Origin: a virus
Virus record (IMG/VR): IMGVR_UViG_3300021963_000067
Span: 1 to 64,000 of that record
Length of the DNA: 64,000 nucleotides
Direction: 5' to 3' (one strand)
Shown: positions 18,601 through 25,267 of the stretch, piece by piece
Numbering within the stretch: the stretch's first letter is position 1
Layout: each line of letters begins with the position of its first letter
Position numbers and translations under genes: made by a program
Notes under the pieces: generated by a model
Told to the model about the DNA's origin: nothing
What the model saw: the letters and a program-made list of their open reading frames with translations, nothing else
The model's database searches: none

Positions 18601-20030
18601 CTAATATCTCTACTTCTAATGGCAAATGGTGTTGATGTAGTTACATCTCCTGTAAAGTCTGTTCGATATCCTTCTGTCTTAATAAGGAATCTTGGAAGAC
18701 TTACTTCAACTAACGGTAAACTGGTAAATCCAGTACCTTGGTCAGTGATAGTAATACTTTGTACAACTCCCGAAAAAACATCAGCAGTACCAAATGCCCC
18801 TGCACCACCGCCACCTGAAATTCTAACAGATACTAGGCCATAGCTATTACCGCCACTAATTACCTGTACGTTATTGACTTTATAGGTTAAATCTAGTGTA
18901 ACACCATTACCAAAATTACTGTTGTCGCTGCAAGAAATTGCTGTGCTGCCAGGCAGAGCAGTGTAGACACCAGACGATAATTGTCTAACTGTTAGTACAC
19001 CACCTGCTTCTGTAATTGAAAGAACTTCGTATCTTGCAGGCTCAATGTTTGTGCCTCCAAGAACAGTTAATACATCTCCGGGTTGATAGTTAACACCTAC
19101 CGAATTAATCACAACACCATCAACACTCATTAATGGAATTCCGGAGAATCCCGAACCGCTTGCTGGTGCGTTTTCAATATCTTCTAGAGTACACTCGCCG
19201 GCTCCATTATTATAAGTTAGTGTTTTCTTGTAAGGTCCAATTTCGTCTCTAGCTTCTAGTACTATTTCTTCTGCTCTCTTAAGTGCTGCTTCGATAGTTC
19301 TATAGGCATAGGCTAAAGCACGACCCTGTAATCCTGCACTGACACCAACCCGATCATCTTCTCCAGATGTTGCAACATACAAGTTTACTATACTACCAAA
19401 TGCAGAATTATCAACGTATCTCTTAGTTGCTGCAATTAAACCGTCGTATACTTCGTCATCATCGGGTTCTGGATCACGTGATAGTATTAGTGGGCCACTC
19501 ATTGTTCCCCACGCTGGGGTTCTTAACCCAGTTCTTGGATCAACAGCGTTAACGCCTGCACGGGCAATTTTGCTATCTGCATAACGCTTGTTAACTGCTT
19601 CGTGTTCGTAAATAGGAGAAAGAGGAGAGGCTGTTGTACCCAGGTCTTTGATTCTCCACTGATCTCCACCCGATCTTGCACTTAGATCTCCGCCTAGCTG
19701 TGGACTAATATCACCTACTACTTCCGAAAACTGTGAACTAATTCTAATTTCATTTTCGTTGGTTGTGAAATCTAACGAAATACCAGAACCATTTACTAGC
19801 TGTTTAAAAACAACACCGGTTTCTGTATTGTTAACAGAAACAATTGCATTTTCTTGTCCAAAATAACTGCTGGGTGTATCATCTAGATTCTTAAAAGTTA
19901 GCTTTTCGCCTAGACCTAATGAGCTGTAGAGCTCACGAAAGTTGTCGTTCACTTTGCGGAACGAGTCGCGAATACTGTCGCCTGTGCCGTCGTTGCCTAC
20001 AACGCCGATATCAATAATTTTTCTTGCCAT
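12696..20030 (-). CDS. Giant tail fibre/adhesin, 2444 aa
   Basis: The longest gene in the window. It begins with the docking motif (VVGNDGTGDSIRDSFRKVND). A RDVG-x-I-I-D...Y-D-I-x-x-G module repeats three times (encoded near 18030, 16990 and 16560), interleaved with beta-helix-like sequence. Residues about 1850-2000 contain the linker seen in long myovirus fibres (FSTDSSFSDNATDTVPTENA). The last 130 residues (from SADLAEYYEGDREY to the end) form a compact domain with H-R-V-A-G-V-V-S and ALQGRVPCRVVG, of a type found at the C-terminus of many phage fibres and possibly involved in trimerisation or self-processing. An AGGAT ribosome-binding site precedes the ATG, with a GCTAAATA box at 20061-20068. 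Confidence 0.85.
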   Translation of the reverse strand: MARKIIDIGVVGNDGTGDSIRDSFRKVNDNFRELYSSLGLGEKLTFKNLDDTPSSYFGQENAIVSVNNTETGVVFKQLVNGSGISLDFTTNENEIRISSQFSEVVGDISPQLGGDLSARSGGDQWRIKDLGTTASPLSPIYEHEAVNKRYADSKIARAGVNAVDPRTGLRTPAWGTMSGPLILSRDPEPDDDEVYDGLIAATKRYVDNSAFGSIVNLYVATSGEDDRVGVSAGLQGRALAYAYRTIEAALKRAEEIVLEARDEIGPYKKTLTYNNGAGECTLEDIENAPASGSGFSGIPLMSVDGVVINSVGVNYQPGDVLTVLGGTNIEPARYEVLSITEAGGVLTVRQLSSGVYTALPGSTAISCSDNSNFGNGVTLDLTYKVNNVQVISGGNSYGLVSVRISGGGGAGAFGTADVFSGVVQSITITDQGTGFTSLPLVEVSLPRFLIKTEGYRTDFTGDVTTSTPFAIRSRDIREGLYLRGESSGALAQILSHNGSLDSSGNEIFDVDLKFGTFEIGEVISYGDVTKKIQISILLETGVYEENLPLRIPNNVSIIGDEFRRCIIRPKPGLSSSPWAFIHFRRDLTVGVIGTDQITIADRLFGHHYLQDSSQPVYPLVNNRGFYRAAAQLLILNRQFIQAEVVGWIADQSAKGISPFAPNFIYDEELCQRDVGLIIDSMVFDLKWGGSNRTISAALKYYGNASGLIAIGAQLSQTIAAIRRLGVLAQLVIRNVEIQETFRSTYPQIIDGAFIAEVGTGGTSFNISAATNTNPIAITTSSAHGLVDGDQILISNVVGMTEINGNDYYVDVIDATSFYLYNNAALTSSVNGVGIGVYTSGGSATNTGGVVGALINAVIDVIDNSGSVNYPKDNDQMDVMLCNDAVRLQAVTFQGHGGFAMVLDPEGQILAKSPYAQECASFSKSIGRQTFAGGQYIDGFAGNLKFKIINKDSPTFLRVGELKRIPQLPASFIVEDTVYRINYVRDYTFNTAGSTASFVLDETTPWPYDLFTYNEEICFRDVGLIIDGVGYDIVFGTNYHARRSGLSYRLAAAIVVVEDQLDLTVQAIEEAHDQASSYLTTTPAAQSIVETSKITIANIVRNGSTFAPALSFTNPAGLAANRVNASALLQANIEFIQDETVGYMIATYPSLVFDQTLFARDIGYIVEALVYDIVYGGNSETRKAGLKYYDGVGDLIELQIPIGQLTQTVAGINYAKYLAKQVILDLSPVTTYTATPRVPGTVSDAAIQSVIETLISDVATTVSSGTAPTAETLPGLVGYSSTLLAARSTLVAEKADIQQAVIDFVNENANVYEVLMPGNRSMLSNDYTQINDLGYGIVVNNGGLAECVSMFTYYCHISYYSIGGGQIRSIGGSSAHGNYALVAEGSDPLEVPTPVSLYYDLAQSATCYAPSGFYETEVNGLIIYVTNYTYPPLPNGELEVDHGLGTMFRYPITGATTSGLPPGVSRLSLRSSEGAGIDGLAAVIADGDVISIRQNSTTVLTGNAVDVAVRPSTGLVLAESPEVYRVLQFDAYSDPEGARTITISISTPAVITRVGHGLQPGYQITLTTTGTLPTGLSVGVVYYVQSDGWTEDSFRIGTAKRGTPIATSGSQSGTQAYEVFGLAQTTLRENYNYIDLTVDPTQPFVTSAAVCTISIGNPGVISLASHGFNAGDAIRFTTTGVLPIGLSTTRIFFVKNVLTPDTFTVTDEAISASTEIETSFIQSGVHRVGKVVGRAGDSTFAVVPISGAEAARLIGTKIVFKATTYTVQGYQNEAVTGQAYGLITISPPLNDSLVYFTNLPTLKSSTGKDEPGTLTIRISLTRVTSHDLLEIGTGSYADTNYPNEIYGPAVNALDPDSETQERSVGRVFYVTTDQFGNFSVGPYFRVDQGTGSVTFAASIALSNLDGLGFKRGVPVSEFSTDSSFSDNATDTVPTENAARGYIERRLGTSHTGSPISQASLIPAFSGGFLSLDGQLPMKANLDVGGFKIANMADPTDPTDGVNLRSLTLNNLADFQATNPRSGDILTFTGAGNFAQNSAMVGDISLNIDSTANTVDAQINPGVITNTDVNAAAAIVQSKLAMTAASTRANATGITQADRGLASFDSVQFTATDGWLTVKDNGLTLAKLEQVPTKTVLGNSSLVTGNITAVPFSSIADLGGAIKKSQYNTGTGYLRRIGFTSTNDTDYAIVDESSSNAVSTLVKRDSNGDFGARNVSVERLLVDTKTILDTTTSATGGYTQIYGFLSQVGILIGDGSVATDRRTFYDNDAHVFRTQNGLSNAPITVGSITTPVITTGAAGTSGTITGLWTLTAGSRLQATYSADLAEYYEGDREYPVGTVLVFGGDKEVMMSSSHEDHRVAGVVSDNAAYIMNGACPGLKNLIALQGRVPCRVVGQIKKGDLIVTSNIPGVGISAGGIAKTGTVIGKAISDYNSDHIGTIEVAVGRT

Positions 20031-20088
20031 GGTAGATCCTAAGATTTATGGTTGCTCTACTATTTAGCCCAAAGTTTTATAAGCCGAA

Positions 20089-20096
20089 TGTAAATA
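20089..20096 (+). promoter_or_regulatory. Late-type promoter box TGTAAATA, 4 nt from ATG
   Basis: TGTAAATA ends 4 nt before the ATG at 20101. In T4 the late TATAAATA box spans -13 to -6, so transcription would begin at about the start codon. No Shine-Dalgarno sequence fits in between. Confidence 0.5.
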
Positions 20097-20100
20097 CAGA

Positions 20101-20388
20101 ATGTTCTTAAAAAAAGAAACTCAACAAAGTCAATATGTTAGGATCAGTAAGCTAGGTATTGAACACGAATACACTAGAAGAAAAACAGTTGCTGTCTTTC
20201 GTTGCGATAACTGCGACTACGAGTTTAATCGTGATTTGAAAAATATGGATCATAGAAGATTAAGCAACAACTACTTCCATGTGTGCTCAAAGTGTGATGC
20301 TAAAAAGTTTGCACAGCGTAAAGGAGTTGAGCGCAAACAGATATGGAATATGCCGGCTAGTACTGAACTGCCTGTAGGAAAGTATTAG
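20101..20388 (+). CDS. Small zinc-ribbon-like protein, 95 aa
   Basis: Two CxxC knuckles, CDNC (residues 35-38) and CSKC (about 62-65), spaced by about 25 residues, are the pattern of a treble-clef or zinc-ribbon domain. The flanking sequence is basic and aromatic (YTRRKTVAVFRCD, RRLSNNYFHVC), suiting nucleic-acid binding. Small proteins with this arrangement are sometimes linked to HNH nucleases, but no HNH core is visible. It is the only plus-strand gene in this part of the map, runs against the minus-strand iscA gene with a 4-bp overlap, and has its own late box directly before the ATG. Confidence 0.75.
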   Translation: MFLKKETQQSQYVRISKLGIEHEYTRRKTVAVFRCDNCDYEFNRDLKNMDHRRLSNNYFHVCSKCDAKKFAQRKGVERKQIWNMPASTELPVGKY

Positions 20389-20708
20389 ACTCTAAAACTT
20401 TCACCACATCCGCAACGATCTCGCTCATTAGGATTCTGAAAATCAAATCCTTCATTTAATCCGTTTTTAACCCAATCCATAGTTAGGCCCTGTAGATAGA
20501 CACTGTCCTTGACATTTACCTTAATAACAAAATCCGGATAGGTAATATTGTTATCGTAGGGATCAAATTTATCATCTCTCAAATATTCCAACACATAAGC
20601 AAGTCCACTACATCCTGTGGTTTTTACACCTATTCGAATACCCTTACATGCCTTTTTATGCAATAATTCTTTAACCTTTGCAGCCGCTCGATCAGTTAGG
20701 GTAATCAT
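20385..20708 (-). CDS. iscA: A-type iron-sulfur carrier protein (IscA/ErpA family)
   Basis: The 107 residues match IscA in full length. The three conserved cysteines are present at C33 (TTGCSGLAY), C99 and C101 (RCGCGESF). A-type carriers hold and pass Fe-S clusters or iron to apo-enzymes. The gene starts inside the iscU gene (17-bp overlap), so the two are translationally coupled, in the order sod, small membrane peptide, iscU, iscA. A carrier is useful to a phage that encodes radical-SAM and Rieske proteins, as this one does. No sign of decay. Whether it is IscA or ErpA cannot be decided from sequence alone. Confidence 0.92.
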   Translation of the reverse strand: MITLTDRAAAKVKELLHKKACKGIRIGVKTTGCSGLAYVLEYLRDDKFDPYDNNITYPDFVIKVNVKDSVYLQGLTMDWVKNGLNEGFDFQNPNERDRCGCGESFRV

Positions 20709-21081
20709 GCTTGTTCTTGTAATCGGCTACCGCTGCTTTAATCGCATCTTCTGCTAGAATACTACAGTGTATTTTTACTGGAGGTAGAGCTAATTCTTCT
20801 GCAATCTCGCTATTACGAATATTACTAGCAGCATCAATGTGCATTCCTTTAACCATCTCAGTGACAAGACTCGAGCTGGCGATTGCTGAACCGCATCCAT
20901 ATGTCTTAAAACGAGCATCGCTAATAATACCATTTTCATCTACCTTTATTTGTAGTTTCATAACATCGCCACAAGCAGGGGCACCAACCATACCAGTACC
21001 GATATCAGTATCACTCTTGTCAAAAGATCCGACATTCCTGGGATTTTCATAATGGTCGATTACTTTTGCTGAATAGGCCAT
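20692..21081 (-). CDS. iscU: Iron-sulfur cluster scaffold IscU
   Basis: The residues needed for scaffold function sit at the same numbers as in E. coli IscU: C37 and D39 (GAPACGDV), C63 (YGCGSA), H105 and C106 (KIHCS). The LPPVK motif recognised by the HscA chaperone is intact at 99-103. The 129 residues equal the normal family length. It would assemble [2Fe-2S] and [4Fe-4S] clusters from host cysteine desulfurase sulfur. No phage iscS is seen, so it must dock with the host IscS. It is coupled to iscA downstream and follows sod and a small membrane peptide. A complete scaffold in a phage is unusual. Confidence 0.95.
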   Translation of the reverse strand: MAYSAKVIDHYENPRNVGSFDKSDTDIGTGMVGAPACGDVMKLQIKVDENGIISDARFKTYGCGSAIASSSLVTEMVKGMHIDAASNIRNSEIAEELALPPVKIHCSILAEDAIKAAVADYKNKHDYPN

Positions 21082-21083
21082 CC

Positions 21084-21200
21084 TTAACCCTTTTTAAACA
21101 GACTTAGTATTTTAGCCTGAATTGTTTTGGCAAAGTCGGGCTGAGGGAAATTCCAACCAATAAATGCACCTAGTGCTAACCAAAATAATGTTTCTAACAT
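21084..21200 (-). CDS. 38-residue membrane peptide between sod and iscU
   Basis: A short reading frame on the minus strand from ATG at 21200 to TAA at 21086 encodes MLETLFWLALGAFIGWNFPQ followed by PDFAKTIQAKILSLFKKG. Residues 4-17 are hydrophobic (one membrane-spanning or membrane-inserted helix) and the tail is amphipathic and basic. An AGGAG ribosome-binding site lies 7 nt before the ATG, and the frame fits exactly between sod (ends 21202) and iscU (begins 21081). That placement and the strong RBS support a real gene. It could be a membrane anchor, a stress peptide or a small holin-like peptide; nothing decides this. Confidence 0.7.
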   Translation of the reverse strand: MLETLFWLALGAFIGWNFPQPDFAKTIQAKILSLFKKG

Positions 21201-21201
21201 A

Positions 21202-21762
21202 TCATTCTCCTATTAAGCGGTCGTTAACGACAGACCAGTCGATAATACGCCAAATATTATTTAGATACTTGACTTTGTCCTGTTGGTAATCTAATGCCCA
21301 AGCGTGTTCCCACCAATCAATAAGCAGAGCAATCTTCATGCCTTTTTTGTATTCGTGATTGGGAATGGTATGCAGTTTGCCCGCAGTATCCATATAGACC
21401 CAACCGGAACCTTGAATAGCCATCGCTTCTTTTTCTACAGCTTCTTTAAACTTGTCAAAGCTGCTGTAAACGCTGTCAATTAATTCACCTGCTGCTTCTG
21501 TAGGTTTATTAGCAGCTCTCGGAGGAGTTAGATTTCCAAAGTACAAATTATGCAACATTGCGCCGCCATAATTAAATTTAGAATCACCTTCTCCGGCATT
21601 GTATCTTTCAAAATACTTGGCAGCTAGGCCTGAATAATGATAGTCGAGAGTATCTTTACTCATTACGGGATCAAGTTCTTCCTTGCCAAAACTCAACCGA
21701 TTTTGAACAATTTCTCTAGTATTAGTATCTTCGTGTAGGTATTTGATGAAATGTAGCGCCAT
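21202..21762 (-). CDS. sodB: Iron/manganese superoxide dismutase
   Basis: The four metal ligands of Fe/Mn-SOD are recognisable: H42 (LDYHYSGLA), H71 (AMLHNLYF), D149 and H153 (LLIDWWEHAW). The 186-residue length is normal. The enzyme converts superoxide to oxygen and hydrogen peroxide in the cytoplasm. Metal choice (Fe or Mn) is not certain. It heads a minus-strand unit with the small membrane peptide, iscU and iscA, so oxidative protection and cluster assembly are co-expressed. An ACTAAATA box ends 4 nt before the ATG. The intervening CAGG gives only a minimal ribosome contact. Confidence 0.93.
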   Translation of the reverse strand: MALHFIKYLHEDTNTREIVQNRLSFGKEELDPVMSKDTLDYHYSGLAAKYFERYNAGEGDSKFNYGGAMLHNLYFGNLTPPRAANKPTEAAGELIDSVYSSFDKFKEAVEKEAMAIQGSGWVYMDTAGKLHTIPNHEYKKGMKIALLIDWWEHAWALDYQQDKVKYLNNIWRIIDWSVVNDRLIGE

Positions 21763-21766
21763 CCTG

Positions 21767-21774
21767 TATTTAGT
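21767..21774 (-). promoter_or_regulatory. Late-type box ACTAAATA before sod
   Basis: The box (21774-21767) is followed by CAGG and the sod ATG at 21762. Spacing of 4 nt matches the leaderless pattern seen at other genes in the window. It is back-to-back with the TATAAATA box at 21776-21783 for the plus-strand gene. Confidence 0.45.
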
Positions 21775-21775
21775 G

Positions 21776-21783
21776 TATAAATA
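21776..21783 (+). promoter_or_regulatory. Late promoter TATAAATA with conventional leader
   Basis: A perfect T4-late octamer, followed by 20 nt that include AGGAG 9 nt before the ATG at 21804. This is the classical late promoter arrangement and a useful contrast to the leaderless ones. Confidence 0.65.
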
Positions 21784-21803
21784 ACCTACAAGGAGATTTT
21801 AAT

Positions 21804-22109
21804 ATGATCGGTTTATTAAAGAAACTATTTGGTTCTAAGCCAGCAGAACAAACTGCGGAAGTTCCATATAAGGTAGAGGCAGCACCAGTAATTGAGTTGG
21901 TACCATCACCTGCTCCGGCAGTTGATGCAGTGGTAGTTGTTCCAGATGCTGTTGTGCCAGCGGCAGTAGTTGAGGCAGCACCAAAAGCAGAACCACAGAA
22001 AAAGGCTGCTCCTGCAAAGAAAGCAGCCCCAAAGAAGCAACAGTTTGCCAAAAAGCCTACAACAGCTAAAAAGCCGCCTGCTCCAAAGAAACCAAAATCA
22101 CAAGCCTAA
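21804..22109 (+). CDS. Ala/Pro/Lys-rich protein with histone-H1-like tail
   Basis: A 101-residue low-complexity protein: a short N-terminal helix (MIGLLKKLFGSKPAEQ), a middle rich in Ala, Val and Pro, and a C-terminal third of repeated KKAAP/KKPxxPKK units with very high lysine content. Such tails resemble histone H1 and AlgP-type proteins and bind DNA or other polyanions non-specifically. It has a perfect late promoter and a strong RBS, so it is probably abundant late, possibly for DNA condensation in packaging. It converges on the UV-endonuclease gene with a 12-bp overlap. Confidence 0.75.
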   Translation: MIGLLKKLFGSKPAEQTAEVPYKVEAAPVIELVPSPAPAVDAVVVVPDAVVPAAVVEAAPKAEPQKKAAPAKKAAPKKQQFAKKPTTAKKPPAPKKPKSQA

Positions 22110-23123
22110 TTCTTTAGCTTGTTCGTAAAGTGCAAAGCTGGCCAAGTTTTTGGCCTTGCTTTCGCACATGATATCGAATTGGTCTCTAAAGCTCAAGGCC
22201 CATTCATTTGCTGCTGTATTCCAGTAGAAGTTTGAATGTGCTCTGAGCTTTTGTTTTTTGTGTCCGGATTCAATTAGCGCATCAAGGGCGGGAAGGGTGT
22301 CTGTGGCATGGTCAACAACAACGTCTTCCCGTGAAACACTATAATGTATAACAGGCCGCACACCGCGCCAACTATCAATAATCCTTTTAACACGGTCGTC
22401 ATTTGCTTCAATATATTCTCCTGAGTTAATCCAATGGTGATGAATATCTAGTACTAGGGCACAGTCGTTTACTAGTTCTATGCTAGAATCGATACCCCAA
22501 GTCATTTCGTCGTTTTCAATTGTAATACAATTCCTGGCTTCAGGTGAAAGTCTAGTCAATGCTCTGCGGATACCTTCAGGACCTTGCTTGCCTGAAATAT
22601 GCACATTGATCTTGAAGTCTTGAAACGTTTTGCCGTAGCCCATCCAGCGAGCCATATCAGTATGGTACTCGAACTCTTCGATTGATCGTTCTACAATACC
22701 TTCGTTAATAGATGCAAGCACAGTGAACTGACCAGGATGCATAGACAACCGAACACCCCTCTTGCGAGCCAGATCTCCCACCTCTCCAAATGCTCTTTCG
22801 CAATAGGCTCGGACATCGCCACGCCGCCAAAACCCGCACCAATCCTGCTGAGTATATACAGGTAGTATATCGCTACTGAGTCGTACCATTCTAAGATCTT
22901 CATGTTGTTCTCCAACTAATTCTACTAGTTTACGAGTAGCTTCGATGTTGCCTACCATTAGGTCCCATAGCTTTTGTTCTGCAACCTGTTTAGTCTGTCT
23001 ATTTAACCAAGCGACAGTAGTGCTACCAGTGTTATACTGTTTACAATTGTCAGCCTGTTTGATCCCGTCGATCTGACTGGGACCGTCTATCCACTTGCAG
23101 GCAAAGCCAATACGTTTTGTCAT
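22098..23123 (-). CDS. uvsE: UV damage endonuclease (UvdE/UvsE family)
   Basis: The 341-residue protein matches the UVDE TIM-barrel family: RIGFACKWID at the start, MVRLSSDILP near 95, RLSMHPGQFTVL near 155-166, ITIENDEMTWG near 225-235, LVLDIHHHWIN near 248-258, and KLRAHSNFYWN near the end. The His, Glu and Asp residues of these blocks are the usual metal ligands. It nicks DNA 5' of UV photoproducts, starting an alternative excision repair useful to a virus in sunlit water. I chose the ATG at 23123, which overlaps the stop of the upstream gene (ATGA); a longer frame lacks family similarity. Confidence 0.92.
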   Translation of the reverse strand: MTKRIGFACKWIDGPSQIDGIKQADNCKQYNTGSTTVAWLNRQTKQVAEQKLWDLMVGNIEATRKLVELVGEQHEDLRMVRLSSDILPVYTQQDWCGFWRRGDVRAYCERAFGEVGDLARKRGVRLSMHPGQFTVLASINEGIVERSIEEFEYHTDMARWMGYGKTFQDFKINVHISGKQGPEGIRRALTRLSPEARNCITIENDEMTWGIDSSIELVNDCALVLDIHHHWINSGEYIEANDDRVKRIIDSWRGVRPVIHYSVSREDVVVDHATDTLPALDALIESGHKKQKLRAHSNFYWNTAANEWALSFRDQFDIMCESKAKNLASFALYEQAKELGL

Positions 23124-23428
23124 TCTTTTACTTTCGCTGAAATTACATTGGCGATACGGAAGGAACGCCATTCCTTTTTGTCCAAACACCAAACGCTCAT
23201 TACATCTGGGTTCACTTTCTTTTCTTTCTTTACTACGGGAAAGTCGATAGGATTATCTGTGTTAGTAAAATGTGGGAAATTTGGAGCGGGAATAGGATCG
23301 GGAATAAACTCTGCCTTAAGTGTGCAAGGCATAGATCGTATCTCTCCATTTACTTTGGTAAATTCTACAATGCACTCATTTTCAAGAAGTAGAGTGCGTA
23401 GGGCTTCGGAGGTAATAGTATTAGTCAT
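23120..23428 (-). CDS. Small SH3-like (WYL_2/DUF2693-type) phage protein
   Basis: The 102 residues fit the small beta-barrel phage family with an N-terminal F-T-K-V-N-G-E-I-R-x-M-x-C-T-L motif (residues about 23-37) and a C-terminal S-V-W-C-L-D-K-K-x-W-R-S-F-R motif (about 78-91). In T4-type phages such proteins are common and of unknown function; a regulatory or nucleic-acid role is often supposed. It has a textbook early promoter whose -10 box ends 6 nt before its ATG, so it is probably expressed at once after infection and without a leader. It is coupled to uvsE by ATGA. Confidence 0.75.
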   Translation of the reverse strand: MTNTITSEALRTLLLENECIVEFTKVNGEIRSMPCTLKAEFIPDPIPAPNFPHFTNTDNPIDFPVVKKEKKVNPDVMSVWCLDKKEWRSFRIANVISAKVKE

Positions 23429-23434
23429 GCTACT

Positions 23435-23463
23435 ATTATAGCATGATTACCGCCAGTTGTCAA
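23435..23463 (-). promoter_or_regulatory. Perfect sigma-70 promoter, leaderless position
   Basis: TTGACA (23463-23458), a 17-bp spacer and TATAAT (23440-23435) match consensus at all 12 positions. Only AGTAGC separates the -10 box from the ATG at 23428, so the usual start point falls on the A of the start codon. Confidence 0.85.
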
Positions 23464-24259
23464 CGATAAATTGATCCATAACTTCGTCAGGTTTTGGATC
23501 ACCGTGGAATACACTAACAGAACATTCTGGATGCACTTTCGGACTGCGAACATCTTTAAAATATCTTTTACCGCCCTGATACACTAATTCATTGCGATCT
23601 CTAATTTCCCATTTATAGCTCATTATCCATTTTTCAGGCCAGAATGTTATTCTGCTTTTAGCCACTTGCCAAATCCAATCTTGATCGCCGTGTAGCTTTT
23701 GAGCCTGCTTGGGATTAGTTTTAAATGCTGTGAATATGTCGGTGTGTAGTCCCGCTGGCCAACTCATAACAGAACTATTAAGAATATTCCATTGGGGATT
23801 GAATTTTCTATTAAAGTCTCTGATTCCAAGAAACTCTTGATTGCGACCTATTATTAGTTTGTCTATATTATGATGTATAACAATATCAAGATCAAAATAT
23901 AAAATTCTGCCTTTTAGATTCAATCCAGGATCAAACATGTGAACCTTGTGCCACCAACCCTTGGCATATCCTTCATTGGATCTAACAATACTGTGAACAC
24001 CTTCAATTGGGTGCTGATCATCGGTCAGACAATAAAATTCATAGGGAACTGTTAGATGTCTAGCAACCATGTTGCGCAACCGCTCAACATATTCTCTACC
24101 GTATCGTGTGCCAAATCTAACACATAATACAGAAATTGTTTCAGTGTGAACTTGCACAGGAACAGGGATTGGCTCTTCTACAAGAGTTTCTGTAGGAGGA
24201 AAGCCAAATTTTTTATAGTGTCGCCACTGTTCTTTAGTGAGATTTTCTTTTGACCACAT
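23447..24259 (-). CDS. Glycosyltransferase, GT-A fold
   Basis: The 270-residue protein has a nucleotide-sugar transferase layout: a beta-strand start [14 protein letters not shown] near residue 41, a helix, CLTDD near 76-80, and the metal-binding DxD motif in [13 protein letters not shown] (about 117-129). The later HGDQDWIWQ and [13 protein letters not shown] match the donor-binding end of GT8-like and related families. It probably moves a sugar to a cell-surface or DNA acceptor. It overlaps kdsA by 26 bp, so a link to lipopolysaccharide sugars is plausible. Acceptor and sugar are not known. Confidence 0.8.
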   Translation of the reverse strand: MWSKENLTKEQWRHYKKFGFPPTETLVEEPIPVPVQVHTETISVLCVRFGTRYGREYVERLRNMVARHLTVPYEFYCLTDDQHPIEGVHSIVRSNEGYAKGWWHKVHMFDPGLNLKGRILYFDLDIVIHHNIDKLIIGRNQEFLGIRDFNRKFNPQWNILNSSVMSWPAGLHTDIFTAFKTNPKQAQKLHGDQDWIWQVAKSRITFWPEKWIMSYKWEIRDRNELVYQGGKRYFKDVRSPKVHPECSVSVFHGDPKPDEVMDQFIVDNWR

Positions 24260-25067
24260 TGTCTATTTCTACTAAGTCTTTCAGTATATCGCTTAGGTCG
24301 TCAAGTTTAATCATATTAGGTCCGTCGCTTGGAGCACGATCTGGATCCTCGTGGCATTCCATAAAGACCGCAGCAACTGAACCAGTTGCTACAGCCGCCC
24401 TGGCCAAGTATGGCACCATAGTTCGATCTCCGCCGGATCGTGATCCCATTCCTCCAGGCTGCTGAACACTATGTGTGGCATCAAAGACCACTGGATACCC
24501 GGTGCCAGCCATAATGGGTAAACTACGCATATCAACAACAAGATTATTATATCCATGAGTGTATCCTCTTTCGCATAACATAATACGTTGATTGCCAGTT
24601 GAGGCAATCTTTTCTGCAACATTTTTCATATCGTGTGGTGCAAGAAACTGACCTTTTTTAACATTGATCACACATCCTGTTTCGCCAGCTGCTACTAACA
24701 GATCAGTTTGGCGGCAAAGGAATGCGGGAATTTGCAGTATGTCGATACCTGCATCGGCACATTCTTTTGCCTGCCAACTTTCGTGAATGTCAGTTAAAAC
24801 AGGCACTCCAAACTGATGCTTAATGCCGTTAAGAACTTTTAATCCCTCGTCAATGCCTATGCCTCGTTGTGTAGAAATACTAGAACGATTGGCTTTGTCG
24901 AAGCTGCTCTTATATATTAACGGGATGCCAAGCAGTTCTGTGATGGCAATTAGCCTAGCACAGGTATCTTCGGCATGCTGTTGACTTTCGATTTGACAAG
25001 GACCGGCAATAAGAACAAATGGTAAGTTGTTGCTAATAGGTAAAGCGTTGATATTAAATGTGCGCAT
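24234..25067 (-). CDS. kdsA: 3-deoxy-D-manno-octulosonate 8-phosphate synthase (KDO8P synthase)
   Basis: The 277-residue protein is a full-length KdsA: AGPCQIES (residues 21-28), [32 protein letters not shown], and [12 protein letters not shown]. It condenses phosphoenolpyruvate with arabinose 5-phosphate to KDO8P for the LPS core. C24 in AGPC is the metal ligand of the metal-dependent class (E. coli KdsA has Asn there). I use the ATG at 25067; an upstream extension of 15 codons has no family similarity. In phages this enzyme may keep the outer membrane intact during a long infection or feed surface remodelling with the adjacent glycosyltransferase. Confidence 0.95.
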   Translation of the reverse strand: MRTFNINALPISNNLPFVLIAGPCQIESQQHAEDTCARLIAITELLGIPLIYKSSFDKANRSSISTQRGIGIDEGLKVLNGIKHQFGVPVLTDIHESWQAKECADAGIDILQIPAFLCRQTDLLVAAGETGCVINVKKGQFLAPHDMKNVAEKIASTGNQRIMLCERGYTHGYNNLVVDMRSLPIMAGTGYPVVFDATHSVQQPGGMGSRSGGDRTMVPYLARAAVATGSVAAVFMECHEDPDRAPSDGPNMIKLDDLSDILKDLVEIDNVVKRKSH

Positions 25068-25075
25068 ATTATTAT

Positions 25076-25267
25076 TTACCAGTGCCTGATGGTGTTGGCA
25101 ATAATAAAGCAACAGGTTATAACGTGTATGATTACCCAGAATGTTTTAAAGAATAGAGCCCAACGAGCTTCTCTTAAAGTTAAGATAGGAACATCCGGAC
25201 GATCCTCATCCGTGTTCCCCATTAAATGTCCAGTTGCCCGGGCCCATACTTTTTCAATGCTATTCAT
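25076..25267 (-). CDS. Small single-pass membrane protein, 63 aa
   Basis: A charged N-terminal half ([34 protein letters not shown]) is followed by one hydrophobic span ([20 protein letters not shown]) and a short tail. This predicts one transmembrane helix with the N-terminus probably cytoplasmic. Start and stop fit tightly between queD (stop 25268) and kdsA (start 25067). The family is unknown to me by name. A role in membrane or superinfection control is only a guess. Confidence 0.7.
   Translation of the reverse strand: MNSIEKVWARATGHLMGNTDEDRPDVPILTLREARWALFFKTFWVIIHVITCCFIIANTIRHW

Noticed and set aside
10255-20030. Repeats in the fibre genes as CRISPR or tandem DNA repeats
   Set aside because: The repeats are protein-level and imperfect, keep the reading frame and have no spacer structure.
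21770-22051. Minus-strand frames of 93 and 65 residues opposite the AP/K-rich gene
   Set aside because: They are shadows created by the Ala/Pro/Lys codon repeats; the plus frame has the late promoter, ribosome-binding site and sensible protein.
23148-23441. Plus-strand frame opposite the SH3-like gene
   Set aside because: No ribosome-binding site and a composition typical of an antisense shadow; the minus strand has a perfect promoter.
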